From Acidimicrobiia bacterium (lineage in GTDB: Bacteria > Actinomycetota > Acidimicrobiia > Spongiisociales > ZC4RG35): 56,771 nucleotides of DNA. The position numbers were made by a program, and so were the translations under genes. Below are positions 1 through 9,165 of this stretch, one piece after another (position 1 is the stretch's first letter; every line of letters starts with the position of its first letter). The DNA lies in contig JAAXHN010000043.1 of NCBI GenBank assembly GCA_012270885.1, positions 1 through 56,771 of the forward strand, written 5' to 3'. The notes beneath the pieces are model-generated. The model ran no database searches. It saw only the letters and a list, made by a program, of their open reading frames with translations, and was not told the DNA's origin.

Positions 1-35
1 ATCGAGCCCGAGCCCCAGCCCCCAATCAGTCGAAG

Positions 36-1340
36 TCAGAAGTCGATCACCGTGATCTCGTCGACCGGCCAGCGGGTAAGGACTTCGGCCCCGTTCTCCC
101 GCACCACGATCATCTCTTCCACTCGCATGCCGTAGCGCCCGTCCGGTTCCTGGGTCTCGACCGCCATGGTCATCCCTTCCAGTATCTCGACAGGATGGTC
201 CACCGAGATCCCTCTCCAGATCAGCGGCCTCTCGTATAGCTGCAGTCCCAGTCCGTGTGCCCACTGGTTGGTGGTCATCTGCCAGTAGTGGTCGGCGCCG
301 TACCAATCCATGTGCTCGCCGTCGCGGTCCGGAAACCGCATGGCCACCTCTCCAGTGGTCACCCCCGGCCGGATCGCCTCGATCACGTCGTACAACCAGT
401 CACGAGCGCGCTGGTAGGCGTCGATGGAACTCTGCTTCGGCTTGCCTATCGAGAATGTTCGGTAGACGCACGACCGATAGCCCTGGAAGGTAGCGCTGTA
501 GAAGTCGGCATACATGATGTCGCCGGGGCGGAGCATCCGATCGGTGGTGTTGGCCTGATGCTTGGGCCAGGTGTTCGGGCCGCTGGTGAGATACCCTCCC
601 TCCACCGTTCCCCCCCTGCGCAGTACCGCTTCCACCGCCGCTCCCCAAACCTCCTGTTCGAGCATGCCCGGCTCTGCAGTTTTCTTGATCGCCATGAAGC
701 CGGCCTCACAGATCGCCGAGAGGACCCGGAAACACTCGATCTCGTCCTTCGTCTTGGTCTGGCGAGCGGTGTGCAGGGCATCGGCGGCGCCCGCCCGGAC
801 ATCCAGACCCCGTTCCCGGAGTTTGGCGGCCAAGGCCGACTGGGTGGAATCGATGCCCACCGGATCGCGATGAACGTCGTAGTCGTGGGCAGCCTCGACG
901 ATCAGGTCCGCCATGGTGTTGAGCAGGAACTCCCGGGCCGAGGGCGACCCGCTGGCGCGGGGCACGTTCCCCAGTCCGGGTGCCGCATAGCGAATATCGG
1001 GCAGCCAGGGGCAGTTGGCTCGCTCGTTGCTGGCATGATCGGCTGTGTCCCAATGCACGACGTCCCCCCCGGCGGTGAGAAAGCTGTAGTGATCGGCGCC
1101 CGAACCGCCCAGCATTGCCAGTCCGGTGACGTACCGAATGTTGGGATCGTCCAACAGGAGCACCGAGCCCAGCCCGGCCTCGGCGATGTGATGCTGAGCC
1201 CGCGCTTTGCGTTGGTCGCGCATCCGGGCCATGTTGATTCGTTCCTCCCAGTCCACGGCCATGGTCCCCAAGGTGCCTTCCATGTATGTCGGCTCGTAAA
1301 GGCTCATCGTGTCCCTTTCGTTGTTTGTTGCAGGTGTCAT
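36..1340 (-). CDS. M24-family protein (Xaa-Pro aminopeptidase / creatinase fold)
   Basis: The protein has the pita-bread fold architecture of family M24: an N-terminal creatinase-like domain (about residues 35-190) and a C-terminal domain (about 200-425). Expected metal-ligand positions are D279 (YADF), H362 (AHGLGLQLYE), E395 and E408 (VEEMIVV). The second aspartate of the usual D...D pair is replaced by Cys (C291 in RSCVYRTF). That change is unusual for a dimetal aminopeptidase and points toward non-peptidase relatives such as creatinase, ectoine hydrolase or DddP. The first ATG overlaps the upstream E2 stop as ATGA. An alternative ATG at 1307 has a good AAAGGG ribosome site. It is the last gene of the long operon, so a hydrolytic role on the same substrate pathway is inferred. 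Substrate is unknown. Confidence 0.85.
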   Translation of the reverse strand: MTPATNNERDTMSLYEPTYMEGTLGTMAVDWEERINMARMRDQRKARAQHHIAEAGLGSVLLLDDPNIRYVTGLAMLGGSGADHYSFLTAGGDVVHWDTADHASNERANCPWLPDIRYAAPGLGNVPRASGSPSAREFLLNTMADLIVEAAHDYDVHRDPVGIDSTQSALAAKLRERGLDVRAGAADALHTARQTKTKDEIECFRVLSAICEAGFMAIKKTAEPGMLEQEVWGAAVEAVLRRGGTVEGGYLTSGPNTWPKHQANTTDRMLRPGDIMYADFYSATFQGYRSCVYRTFSIGKPKQSSIDAYQRARDWLYDVIEAIRPGVTTGEVAMRFPDRDGEHMDWYGADHYWQMTTNQWAHGLGLQLYERPLIWRGISVDHPVEILEGMTMAVETQEPDGRYGMRVEEMIVVRENGAEVLTRWPVDEITVIDF

Positions 1341-2488
1341 TTCTCTCCCAAGGATTGGAGTCGGTTGACAATAACCTGGAGAAATCTTGCTCCCTCCATG
1401 CCGTCGAAAACCCGGTGGTCCCCAGTCAGCGTCAGCCGCACCGTGGGCGCCGCCACCAGAGCGCCATCCACGACCATGGGCCTGGGCTTCACCGCGCCTA
1501 CCGCCAGGATGCCTGCCTCCGGAGGGTTTACCAGAGCGATGAATTCGTCCACGCCGGCCCCACCGAGATTCGAGACGGTGAAGGTTCCGCCCTGCAGATC
1601 TTCGGGATGCAAGCGACCGCCGCGGGCCGCCCTCTCTAATCGGCGCCGCTGAATGGATATTTGCCCCGGCGAGAGGGAGGCGGCGTCCTGGATCACCGGC
1701 ACGATCAAACCGTCTTCAATCGCCACCGCAAACCCGAGATTGACCTTCGGATGGGATCGGACCGTGGGCGGATTGCCTTCAATCCAACTGGAGTTGACCG
1801 ACGGCCTTTCCGCTAAAGCCCCGGCCGTGGCCCAAAGCAACAGGTCCGTATAGGTCACCTTCGGCCCCTCTCCCGGATCCTCGGGCCTCTCAAGGATGAC
1901 TTCTCTTACCAACTGGAATTGGGGAACCGCCGCCGACTTCGACATTCGGGCAGCAATCCGAAGCCGCATTCGAGACAGTTCATCGGGGTCCCCCGAGGAG
2001 GCTTGTACAGTCTGGTGGGCCCTCACCACGTCATTTTCGGTGATCCGCCCCCTCGGACCCGTACCCTCCACTCCGGCCAGATCGACTCCCAGTTCCCTTG
2101 CCCGGCGGCGGGCCAGGGGCGAAACCGGCTTCCGTCCTCCCGGCCTCGGCCGGGTCCTTAGGATGGCGGCCTCCGGGGTGGAGGTCTTCTTGGGCTGCGG
2201 CGCCTTCTCACCCGAAGCGGGGGCCGACTCCGGTGAAGGAGGCTTGGCCGTGGGATCATCCGCGATCCATGCGATCGGCTCTCCCGTAGCCAGGGTCGAC
2301 CCCGCATCGGCCAGGACCGCCACCAGGTATCCGCCTGCGGGCGACTCGAAGGCCACCTCTGCCTTGTCGGTCTCGATCACCGCCAGGATTTCCCCCTCCT
2401 GGACCTGGTCACCCAGCGACTTGGCCCACTCCACGAGAGTTCCCTCTTCCATGTCCTGTCCCAATCGGGGCATCTTCACCAGTCGCAT
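1337..2488 (-). CDS. 2-oxoacid dehydrogenase E2 (dihydrolipoamide acyltransferase)
   Basis: This is the acyltransferase core of a pyruvate/acetoin/branched-chain-type dehydrogenase complex, moving the acyl group from lipoamide to CoA. Residues 1-75 form one lipoyl domain with the lipoylated lysine in ETDKAEVAFES. About 120-155 is the peripheral subunit-binding domain (VSPLARRRARELGVDL...GPRGRITENDV). About 170-383 is the catalytic domain ending in the active-site motif GDHRVFDG. Proline/alanine-rich linkers separate the domains. At 383 residues it is a short single-lipoyl E2. The E1 subunits lie about 7 kb upstream in the same operon; no E3 gene is present, so a housekeeping lipoamide dehydrogenase must be shared. 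Its stop overlaps the M24 start. Confidence 0.93.
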   Translation of the reverse strand: MRLVKMPRLGQDMEEGTLVEWAKSLGDQVQEGEILAVIETDKAEVAFESPAGGYLVAVLADAGSTLATGEPIAWIADDPTAKPPSPESAPASGEKAPQPKKTSTPEAAILRTRPRPGGRKPVSPLARRRARELGVDLAGVEGTGPRGRITENDVVRAHQTVQASSGDPDELSRMRLRIAARMSKSAAVPQFQLVREVILERPEDPGEGPKVTYTDLLLWATAGALAERPSVNSSWIEGNPPTVRSHPKVNLGFAVAIEDGLIVPVIQDAASLSPGQISIQRRRLERAARGGRLHPEDLQGGTFTVSNLGGAGVDEFIALVNPPEAGILAVGAVKPRPMVVDGALVAAPTVRLTLTGDHRVFDGMEGARFLQVIVNRLQSLGEK

Positions 2489-2521
2489 GTCCTGCCTTCT
2501 TTCCCTACCACACCGTCGCGG

Positions 2522-3274
2522 TCAATGTAGTGTCCAACCGCCGTCGGAGGTGACTATCGCTCCCGTGACGAAGCTGGGGTCATCGGAGGCCAGGAAGGCT
2601 ATTACTGCGGCTATCTCCTCAGGCTCACCGTGGCGGCCCATGGGCGTGCCGGACAGCATCTCCGACCAACTCTCCGGATCCTCCCGCAGGTCGGCGTTCA
2701 TGCCGGTGGCGATTACTCCCGGAGAGACCGCGTTGACGCGGATCCCGTAAGGCGCGGTCTCGAATCCCACCGAGCGGGTGAGCATGGTGATCGCTCCCTT
2801 GGAGGCAGTGTAAGCGACATGCCCGCGTCCGGGAAGCACCGCCTCGATGGAAGCCACGTTCACTATTGCGCCCTGGATTCCGGCCTCGATCATAGATGCG
2901 ACCACATCTCTGGACAGAATGAACGGCGCCTTCAGGTTTACGTCGAAGGTCAGGTCCCAGGCCTCCCTCGAATGAGACAGGATGGGTTCGCGGATCAGGA
3001 TGGCCGCTGCGTTGACCAGGATGTGGATCCGGTTGTCCCAGTGTGCCAAGGCAGCGGCCACCACCTCCTGGCACGACGAGCCAAGGCTCAGATCGGCGGT
3101 GAATCCGACATGTCCTTCGCCCAACGTGCTGACCACTCTCGCCAAGCCCTCCTCATCCCGATCCACACAGAAGAGATTGGCGCCGTCGGTGGCCAGCCTG
3201 ATGGCGGTGGCTTTCCCGATCCCCGAGGCGACCCCGGTGACGATGGCGTTCTTCCCCGAAAGCTTCCCCCTCAT
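2522..3274 (-). CDS. Short-chain dehydrogenase/reductase (SDR), copy 1
   Basis: A classical SDR of 250 residues. The Rossmann glycine motif TGVASGIGKA sits near residues 13-22, the N-A-A structural motif is in ILVNAAAIL, and the catalytic YTASK (YxxxK) is near residue 160 with the Ser upstream in VNVASIEA. It should use NAD(P)H to oxidise or reduce an alcohol/ketone of the operon pathway. The Asp after beta-2 (LFCVDRDEEG) suggests NAD(H) preference, which is an inference from the family rule. Its start overlaps the stop of the next SDR (ATGA), and it lies 33 bases upstream of the E2 gene. Substrate cannot be read. Confidence 0.92.
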   Translation of the reverse strand: MRGKLSGKNAIVTGVASGIGKATAIRLATDGANLFCVDRDEEGLARVVSTLGEGHVGFTADLSLGSSCQEVVAAALAHWDNRIHILVNAAAILIREPILSHSREAWDLTFDVNLKAPFILSRDVVASMIEAGIQGAIVNVASIEAVLPGRGHVAYTASKGAITMLTRSVGFETAPYGIRVNAVSPGVIATGMNADLREDPESWSEMLSGTPMGRHGEPEEIAAVIAFLASDDPSFVTGAIVTSDGGWTLH

Positions 3275-4020
3275 TGCAGCATGTACCCCCCATCGGCATA
3301 CAGCGCCGTGCCGGTCACGAACGCCGCGTCATCGCTCAACAGGAAGAAGACACAGGCGCCGATGTCCTCCGGTCTCCCGAGACGGCCGATCGGCATCAGT
3401 TTCGGCGCCTCCTGCCGGTAGACATCGGGTGTCATCTCGGTGTCGACCGAACCGGGACTGACCGCATTCACCCGAATCCCCAGCGGCCCCCACTCCAGAG
3501 CCAGGACCTTGGTCATGGAGAGGAGTCCTCCCTTGGAGCAGGCGTAGGGGACCTGCTCGGGATAGGCGATGGTGTCCTCCGCCGAACTGATGTTGACGAT
3601 CGCCCCTGCCTGACCGTTCTCGACCCAGTAGTTCGCCGCGGCTTGGCACAGGAAGAAGGGAGCGGTGAGATTGGTGGCGATCGTCTCATCGAGGGTGGCC
3701 TCGGACTGTGTCCAGAAGGGAGCAAAGACATTGACGGCCGCGTTGTTGACCAGCCCATCCAGGCGACCGAATCGATCGATGGCCGTCTCAACCAGCACGG
3801 GTGGAGTGTCCGGATCCTTGAGGTCCGCCACCACAATTGCCGCCGAGCCTCCGGCCTGCTCCACCAGTTGTCCGATCACCTCCAGATCCTTCCGCGTGCG
3901 GGAAGTGATGACCAGGTCGTATCCTCGCTCGGCCAGGGTGGTTGCGATCCCCTTGCCGATCCCCCTACCCGCCCCGGTGAGGATGGCGGCCTTCCTTCCT
4001 GACCGGTCGGCGCCGGTCAT
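3271..4020 (-). CDS. Short-chain dehydrogenase/reductase (SDR), copy 2
   Basis: Second classical SDR, about 249 residues. Motifs are TGAGRGIGKG, LVNNAAVNVF (NNA), NISSAE and YACSKGG (YxxxK). The ORF track starts at 4137, but the extra 39 residues are Arg/Gly/Pro-rich and out of family. The ATG at 4020 gives MTGADRSGRKAAIL and overlaps the stop of the aminotransferase upstream as ATGA, so I chose it. The segment after beta-2 reads ITSRTRKDL, with Arg rather than Asp, suggesting NADP(H) preference and hence a cofactor different from copy 1. Paired SDRs could act on two carbinol centres or in opposite directions of one step (inference). Confidence 0.92.
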   Translation of the reverse strand: MTGADRSGRKAAILTGAGRGIGKGIATTLAERGYDLVITSRTRKDLEVIGQLVEQAGGSAAIVVADLKDPDTPPVLVETAIDRFGRLDGLVNNAAVNVFAPFWTQSEATLDETIATNLTAPFFLCQAAANYWVENGQAGAIVNISSAEDTIAYPEQVPYACSKGGLLSMTKVLALEWGPLGIRVNAVSPGSVDTEMTPDVYRQEAPKLMPIGRLGRPEDIGACVFFLLSDDAAFVTGTALYADGGYMLQ

Positions 4021-5372
4021 GACGCCATCTCCAGCACCGTCTCCAAACCCGAGGCGGACCGGTCGACGTCCGACTCGGTGTGGCCGTAGGCCACCACCCC
4101 GGGGTGGACGGGCGGCCACAGGATCCCGTGTGCGCACAGGCCGAGCAGCACCGCACTCAGCAGGGCGAGGTCCCCGGCCAGGATCTCCCTCCGGTTGCGG
4201 GGAGGGGCTTCGGTGAAATGCAGTTGGAAGATGGAGCCCAACCCGGTCATGTGACCCAGTCCGTGGGAGTCGAGCACCTCTTGGAGGGTGGAGCGCAACC
4301 TGCCGCCCAGCCAGTCGATGTGTTCGAGCACCGGCTCCCTTTCAAGGACGTCAAGGACGGCCATTCCCGCCGCCAGGGAGACGGGGTTTCCGGTGAAGGT
4401 CCCGGAGTGGAAGATGTGGCTGCCCCGCGCATGGGCCGAAGCGCCCAGAACGGCTTCCATGATGTCGGCTCGTCCACCCACCGCCGATAACGGCAGACCC
4501 CCTCCGATGGCTTTCCCGATGCAGGACAGATCCGGCGTCACCCCCAGATATCCGGGAGCGCCGGCGGTCCCCAGACGCAGGCCGGTCACCACCTCGTCGA
4601 AGATCAACACGATCCCATGTTGGGCGGTGATGTCCCGGACCGCCCGGGCGAAGTGACGATCGGCGGCCACCGCCCCACCGCTGGAGAAAGCCACCGGCTC
4701 CATCACCACCGCGGCCAGGTCGGAGGCGTTCTCGGAGATGAGAGCCACCGCACCTTCGACATCGTTGTAGGGGAGCAACACGGTCTCGTCCCGGATGCGG
4801 TCGGGAATCCCGGCCGAGTCGGGGACCGGCCGGGGGCGGTGGGGAGGTCCCGCCACCTCCCGTGAGACCGAGGACAGGAGAAAGTAGTCGTCTGAACCGT
4901 GATAGTTGCCCTCGAACTTGGCATAGCGCACCCGGCCGGTTGCCGCCCGGGCGGCGCGCAGGGCGGTGCGAACCGCCTCGGAACCCGTGTTGGCAAACCG
5001 GAGACGTTCCAGATACGGCATCAGCCCTCGAAGTCGCTCGGCAAACTTCCGTTCCAGGGGAGCCGGCGCCAGGACAGTAGCCATCCGGCCGATCTGATCC
5101 CGCACCGCCGCCACCACGGAAGGATGGGAGTGGCCCAACAAGGATGACCCGGCGCCCATCAGAAGATCGACATAGTCGTTTCCGTCCACATCCGTAACAT
5201 GCCCCCCTGACCCGGCAGCCAGCACCACCGGGTACGGATCGTAGAACTTGGCGGCTCCCGAGACCCCCATGGGCAGGATCCCCTTGCTCTCCTCCCACAC
5301 CGCCCGGGAACCCGGAGTGCGATCCCGGTAGAGGGCTTCGACCTTCCGAGCCAGGGGTCCGGCGTCTTTCAC
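4017..5372 (-). CDS. Class III PLP aminotransferase, glutamate-1-semialdehyde aminomutase-like, copy 1
   Basis: A 451-residue fold type I PLP enzyme of aminotransferase class III. The PLP-binding lysine is K287 in SCIGKAIGGGLP, the PLP-ring Asp is D259 in LIFDEVVTG, and FANTGSEA binds the phosphate. The TPGSR start and the GGHVTDVDGNDYVDL segment resemble glutamate-1-semialdehyde 2,1-aminomutases. It is unlikely to be the haem-pathway HemL because it sits in a catabolic operon and has a paralog in the same operon. Members of this subfamily act as transaminases or intramolecular aminomutases on amino acids; the substrate here is unknown. It follows HyuA1-HyuB1 with an ATGA overlap, matching the order of the second copy. 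Confidence 0.92.
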   Translation of the reverse strand: MKDAGPLARKVEALYRDRTPGSRAVWEESKGILPMGVSGAAKFYDPYPVVLAAGSGGHVTDVDGNDYVDLLMGAGSSLLGHSHPSVVAAVRDQIGRMATVLAPAPLERKFAERLRGLMPYLERLRFANTGSEAVRTALRAARAATGRVRYAKFEGNYHGSDDYFLLSSVSREVAGPPHRPRPVPDSAGIPDRIRDETVLLPYNDVEGAVALISENASDLAAVVMEPVAFSSGGAVAADRHFARAVRDITAQHGIVLIFDEVVTGLRLGTAGAPGYLGVTPDLSCIGKAIGGGLPLSAVGGRADIMEAVLGASAHARGSHIFHSGTFTGNPVSLAAGMAVLDVLEREPVLEHIDWLGGRLRSTLQEVLDSHGLGHMTGLGSIFQLHFTEAPPRNRREILAGDLALLSAVLLGLCAHGILWPPVHPGVVAYGHTESDVDRSASGLETVLEMAS

Positions 5373-7138
5373 CTTCGGTCCTCCCTCAGAGTCTCCCGGC
5401 GGGCATCAGTTCCCTCCTGGTCCGGAGCGCCCTCGGAGTCCAGCACCACCCCGTAATCCTCGAAAGCGCTCCGGCGGGAAACGTATTCGTACTCGACATC
5501 GCGGGCCACCGCCGCCGGATCCCGATCCAACGGATCGCCATATCCACCACCCCCCGCCGTCTCCTGGTTGACCACCTGGTCGCGCTCCAGGGGGACCATC
5601 GACTTCTTGGCGCCGAACTCGGGAGCGGCCAGCCGTTCGGCGGGCGTGCCCGCATCGATCCTGTAACGGGCCGGCGCGCCATGGTGGCCGCCGAACAGAC
5701 CGTAGGGTGGGACTCTTACCCGGTTGCCCAGCACCGACAACTCCCCGGTGGGGGCAAGCAGCCGGTAGTCGCGTCGCACCGACAGCCCGCCCCTCCATTG
5801 ACCGGGACCTCCCGAGTCCTGACGGAGCTCGTACCGGTCGATGCGAAGCGGGTACCTCATCTCGATCGCCTCCACCGGAAGATTCCAGGTGTTGCCGACT
5901 ATCGAATAGATGGCGCTCTGGCCGTCCCGGCCTTCGGCCCCGCCCCATCCCCCTTCGGGATACTCATAGAGGACGAACCGCTCCCCGTCCTCGCCGAAGC
6001 CGCTCAGGAACAGATTGTTGGACGATCCCTGGTCGGCGGCCATCAATCGGACCGGATTGGGGATGTCCCGAGGGATCTCCGCCAGCGCCCGGTAAACCGC
6101 GTTGTGGATCACCGAGACGATCTCGTTGCCACCCGTGCAGGCAGCCGGGAAGATGGGATTGACGATCGTGCCCTCCGGGGCGATGATCTCCACCGGCCGG
6201 TAGCACCCCCCATTGGGCGGGATGGTGGGATCGGTGGCAGCCTGGATGGTCATGTATACACCCGAGGCGGTGTAGCCCAGGACACTGTTCAGGGGGCCCT
6301 CCACCTGCGCGTCGGTGCCGCTGAAGTCCACCACCACCCCGTCACCCCGAACCTTTACCGTCACCCTGACCGTGCGGGGGACGTCGGTAATCCCGTCGTT
6401 GTCCATGGAGTCCTCGGCGTAGTAGTCGCCGTCGGGCCACCCGGCGATCGCCGCGCGGATCCGGCGTTCGGAGTTGTCCATCTCGATCGCCATGCACTGC
6501 TCCACGGTCTCCAATCCGTACCGCTCCACCAACTCGATCAGCCGGCGGCGGGCGGTGAGGTTGGCCGATACCTGGCTCAGGAGATCCGACCGCATGTTCT
6601 CGGGGAGCCGCACGTTGGCCAGGATCATCTGCATGATCTCCTCGTCGATCTCCCCCTCCTTGATCAGCCTCACCGGCGGGATCCGTAGGCCCTCCTGGTA
6701 GTTCTCCCGAGCCTGGGCGTAGAAACTCCCTGGCACCGTTCCCCCCACATCCAGGTGGTGAGCCCGATTGGCTCCCCATCCGATCAGTCTCCCCTCAAAG
6801 AAAATGGGAGTCACCATCGTCACATCCGGGAGATGAGACCCGCCCCGGAAGGGATCGTTGAGAATGATGGAGTCTCCCGGCCGGAACCGGTCGGCGCCCA
6901 CCTCGTCGATGGAGTAGTTCACCGAATAGGGGAGGGAACCCAGATGGATGGGCAGGAACTCCCCGTGACTCACCAACTCGGTCTGAGCGTTGAACATCCC
7001 ACATGAGTAGTCGTTCCCCTCGTTGAAGATGGTGGAACTTGACGTCTGGCGCATGGTGATGCCCATCTCCCTGGCGCCGGCGGCCAGCCCGCTGGTCACC
7101 ACCTCGACGGTGACCTGATCAACCTGGGGGCCGCTCAT
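5369..7138 (-). CDS. hyuB: Hydantoinase B / oxoprolinase family subunit, copy 1
   Basis: This 589-residue protein matches the HyuB (N-methylhydantoinase B / 5-oxoprolinase C-terminal half / acetone carboxylase alpha) family in length and motifs. The N-terminal part carries FNEGNDYSCGMFN, GDSIILNDPFRGGSHLPD and ANRAHHLDVGG, whose His/Asp residues form the metal site in structurally known relatives. The C-terminal half has GGWGGAEGRDGQ and GGGGYGDPLDRDP. Together with HyuA it normally catalyses ATP-dependent opening of a cyclic amide or an ATP-driven carboxylation. It is coupled by ATGA overlaps to HyuA1 upstream and the aminotransferase downstream. Confidence 0.93.
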   Translation of the reverse strand: MSGPQVDQVTVEVVTSGLAAGAREMGITMRQTSSSTIFNEGNDYSCGMFNAQTELVSHGEFLPIHLGSLPYSVNYSIDEVGADRFRPGDSIILNDPFRGGSHLPDVTMVTPIFFEGRLIGWGANRAHHLDVGGTVPGSFYAQARENYQEGLRIPPVRLIKEGEIDEEIMQMILANVRLPENMRSDLLSQVSANLTARRRLIELVERYGLETVEQCMAIEMDNSERRIRAAIAGWPDGDYYAEDSMDNDGITDVPRTVRVTVKVRGDGVVVDFSGTDAQVEGPLNSVLGYTASGVYMTIQAATDPTIPPNGGCYRPVEIIAPEGTIVNPIFPAACTGGNEIVSVIHNAVYRALAEIPRDIPNPVRLMAADQGSSNNLFLSGFGEDGERFVLYEYPEGGWGGAEGRDGQSAIYSIVGNTWNLPVEAIEMRYPLRIDRYELRQDSGGPGQWRGGLSVRRDYRLLAPTGELSVLGNRVRVPPYGLFGGHHGAPARYRIDAGTPAERLAAPEFGAKKSMVPLERDQVVNQETAGGGGYGDPLDRDPAAVARDVEYEYVSRRSAFEDYGVVLDSEGAPDQEGTDARRETLREDRR

Positions 7139-9165
7139 GGCAGGTCCACCACTATGGCGCCGGTGGCATGCACCCGGACCTCGCCGAACGGCAGATAGGT
7201 GGTGGAGTCCAACTGCTGGATCACCGAAGGCGTCATCAAGGTCTGTCCCGGCTCCAGATCTTCGCGGTGATAGATCGGCACGCTCGATGCCTCACCCTGC
7301 ACGGAGACCACCCGGCGAAACGATCTCGGCTCCGCTTCGCCCAACGCTCCCGACCCCCCTCCCAGGAGCGGCTTGGGGGTGGCGCCGAGACCGGTGAGCC
7401 TCACATTCACCAGATCGACCCGGTCGTCGCCGAGCGCATGCCCGTATCGGGTGCGGTGAGCGACATGAAAATCGGCGATAGCCCGGCTCAGAGTGGAAGC
7501 GTCGGGGCGGAGCGAGGTGAGGGGCACGTTCAGCTCGTAGGCCTGGCCGGCGTAGCGCATGTCGAGGCTGGCCCGGAGGGTCCGATTCTCCGGCGGGATA
7601 CTGTCCTCATCCAGTTCCCGGCGCGCATCCTCCGCCAAGACCGAAAGAATCTCCACCAGATCCGAGGGATCCAGCCGAGCGACACGGGCCCGGAGGGTGG
7701 CCACCAGGTCATGGCGAACATCCGAAGCGAGGATCCCGAGCGCCGAGTTGCACCCGGGGATAGGAGGAACCACCACCCGGCGCAGGGCCAGCTCCTCGGC
7801 GATGTGCACCCCGTGGGTGGGCCCCGCCCCGCCGAAGGGCACCAGAGCGAAGTCCCGGGGGTCTCGGCCCCGCTCGATGGAGACGGTGCGCAGGGCATGC
7901 ATCATGTTGGCGTTGACCAGTCGAACGATCCCCACCGCCGCGTCGACGACCGAGAGCCCCAGGGGTTTTCCCACATGCTCTTCGATGGCCCGGGCGGCCA
8001 GGTCGATGTCGGGGTATATCTCACCGCCCATCTGAAAGTCCGGATCGTAGACGCCCAGCACCAGGTTGGCGTCGGTGACAGTGGGCAACTCCCCTCCCCG
8101 GCCGTAGCAGGCCGGTCCGGGGTCCGAGCCCGCCGAATCCGGCCCCACCGACACCCTGCCGAAGTCATCGACCTTGGCGATACTCCCCCCACCGGCGCCC
8201 ACGGTGTGGATGTCGAGAGTCGGGTATGACACCGAATAGCCACCGATCTCGAAGTCGAGTCGGGTGTCCGGCTCGCCGCCCGTAATACCGGCCACATCAC
8301 AACTCGTTCCTCCCATGTCGAGGGTAAGGAGATGGGTCTCCCCCAGCAGCCGTCCCAGATAGGCAGAGGCCATCACTCCCCCGGCCGGCCCCGAAAGCAG
8401 GGTCAGGATGGGAAAGGAGGCGGCCCGGTCGGGGCGCACCAAACCGCCGTTGGACTGCATCATCTGCAACCACACATACAGTTTGCTCTCCGCCAACTCG
8501 GCTCGCAGTCGGCTGAAATAGCTCCTCACCAGAGGAGTCAGGTAGGCGTTCATCACGGTGGTGCTGGTCCGTTCATATTCCCGGTGGAGAGGAAGGGCCT
8601 CCGAGGAGATTGTTATGTCGTCTGAGAGTCCGGGGAGCTCTTCGGACAGGATTTCCCGAGTGCGAAGCTCATGGGCCGGGTTCATGAAAGAAAAGAGGTA
8701 GGAAACCGCGATCGACTCCACCCCCGCGTGACGAATCTTCCGGGCCACGGCCCGGACCGCCTGCTCATCGAGGGCTGTCACCTCGCTTCCGTCAGCGGCC
8801 GTCCTCTCGGGGATCTCGAACCGGAGGGGGCGGGGCACGATCGGGGCGGGGATCTCTTCGTAGATGTCAAACAGCGTGGATCGGTGAGTGCGACGGATTT
8901 CCAGCACGTCGCGGAACCCTTGGGTGGTCAGAAGAGCGGTCTCGGCGCCGGACCTGGTCAGAACCGCGTTGGTGGCCAACGTCGTGCCGTAGCCAACGGT
9001 CTCCAACTGGTCGCGGTTGGCGGCCTTGGCGAGGGCCGCCAGAAAACCGGGCGTGGGATCGGGGTAGGTGGTAAGAGCCTTGGCCTGGACCAGGCGGCCG
9101 GTGGACTCGTCGATGGTGACCACGTCGGTAAAGGTCCCCCCTATGTCGACCGCCGCCCTGGTCAT
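7135..9165 (-). CDS. hyuA: Hydantoinase A / oxoprolinase family subunit, copy 1
   Basis: The ATP-binding partner of HyuB, 676 residues. It begins with the actin-like ATPase phosphate-1 motif VDIGGTFTDVV. A second nucleotide motif LTLDMGGTSCDVAGI and the glycine loop TVGAGGGSI lie at about residues 280-330, and a C-terminal hydantoinase A domain follows. Length is typical for the family. With HyuB1 it should phosphorylate and open a lactam- or imide-type substrate, or carboxylate a ketone. HyuA1, HyuB1 and aminotransferase 1 form an overlapping trio that repeats the HyuA2-HyuB2-aminotransferase 2 trio. Confidence 0.93.
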   Translation of the reverse strand: MTRAAVDIGGTFTDVVTIDESTGRLVQAKALTTYPDPTPGFLAALAKAANRDQLETVGYGTTLATNAVLTRSGAETALLTTQGFRDVLEIRRTHRSTLFDIYEEIPAPIVPRPLRFEIPERTAADGSEVTALDEQAVRAVARKIRHAGVESIAVSYLFSFMNPAHELRTREILSEELPGLSDDITISSEALPLHREYERTSTTVMNAYLTPLVRSYFSRLRAELAESKLYVWLQMMQSNGGLVRPDRAASFPILTLLSGPAGGVMASAYLGRLLGETHLLTLDMGGTSCDVAGITGGEPDTRLDFEIGGYSVSYPTLDIHTVGAGGGSIAKVDDFGRVSVGPDSAGSDPGPACYGRGGELPTVTDANLVLGVYDPDFQMGGEIYPDIDLAARAIEEHVGKPLGLSVVDAAVGIVRLVNANMMHALRTVSIERGRDPRDFALVPFGGAGPTHGVHIAEELALRRVVVPPIPGCNSALGILASDVRHDLVATLRARVARLDPSDLVEILSVLAEDARRELDEDSIPPENRTLRASLDMRYAGQAYELNVPLTSLRPDASTLSRAIADFHVAHRTRYGHALGDDRVDLVNVRLTGLGATPKPLLGGGSGALGEAEPRSFRRVVSVQGEASSVPIYHREDLEPGQTLMTPSVIQQLDSTTYLPFGEVRVHATGAIVVDLP

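Noticed and set aside
255-1652. 465-residue plus-strand ORF
   Set aside because: It is antisense to the M24 and E2 genes, has no family motif and an Arg/Pro/Gly/His composition typical of high-GC shadow frames.
4017-5372. Haem-pathway hemL
   Set aside because: GSAM-like sequence, but it is one of two divergent paralogs in a catabolic operon and no haem genes are nearby.
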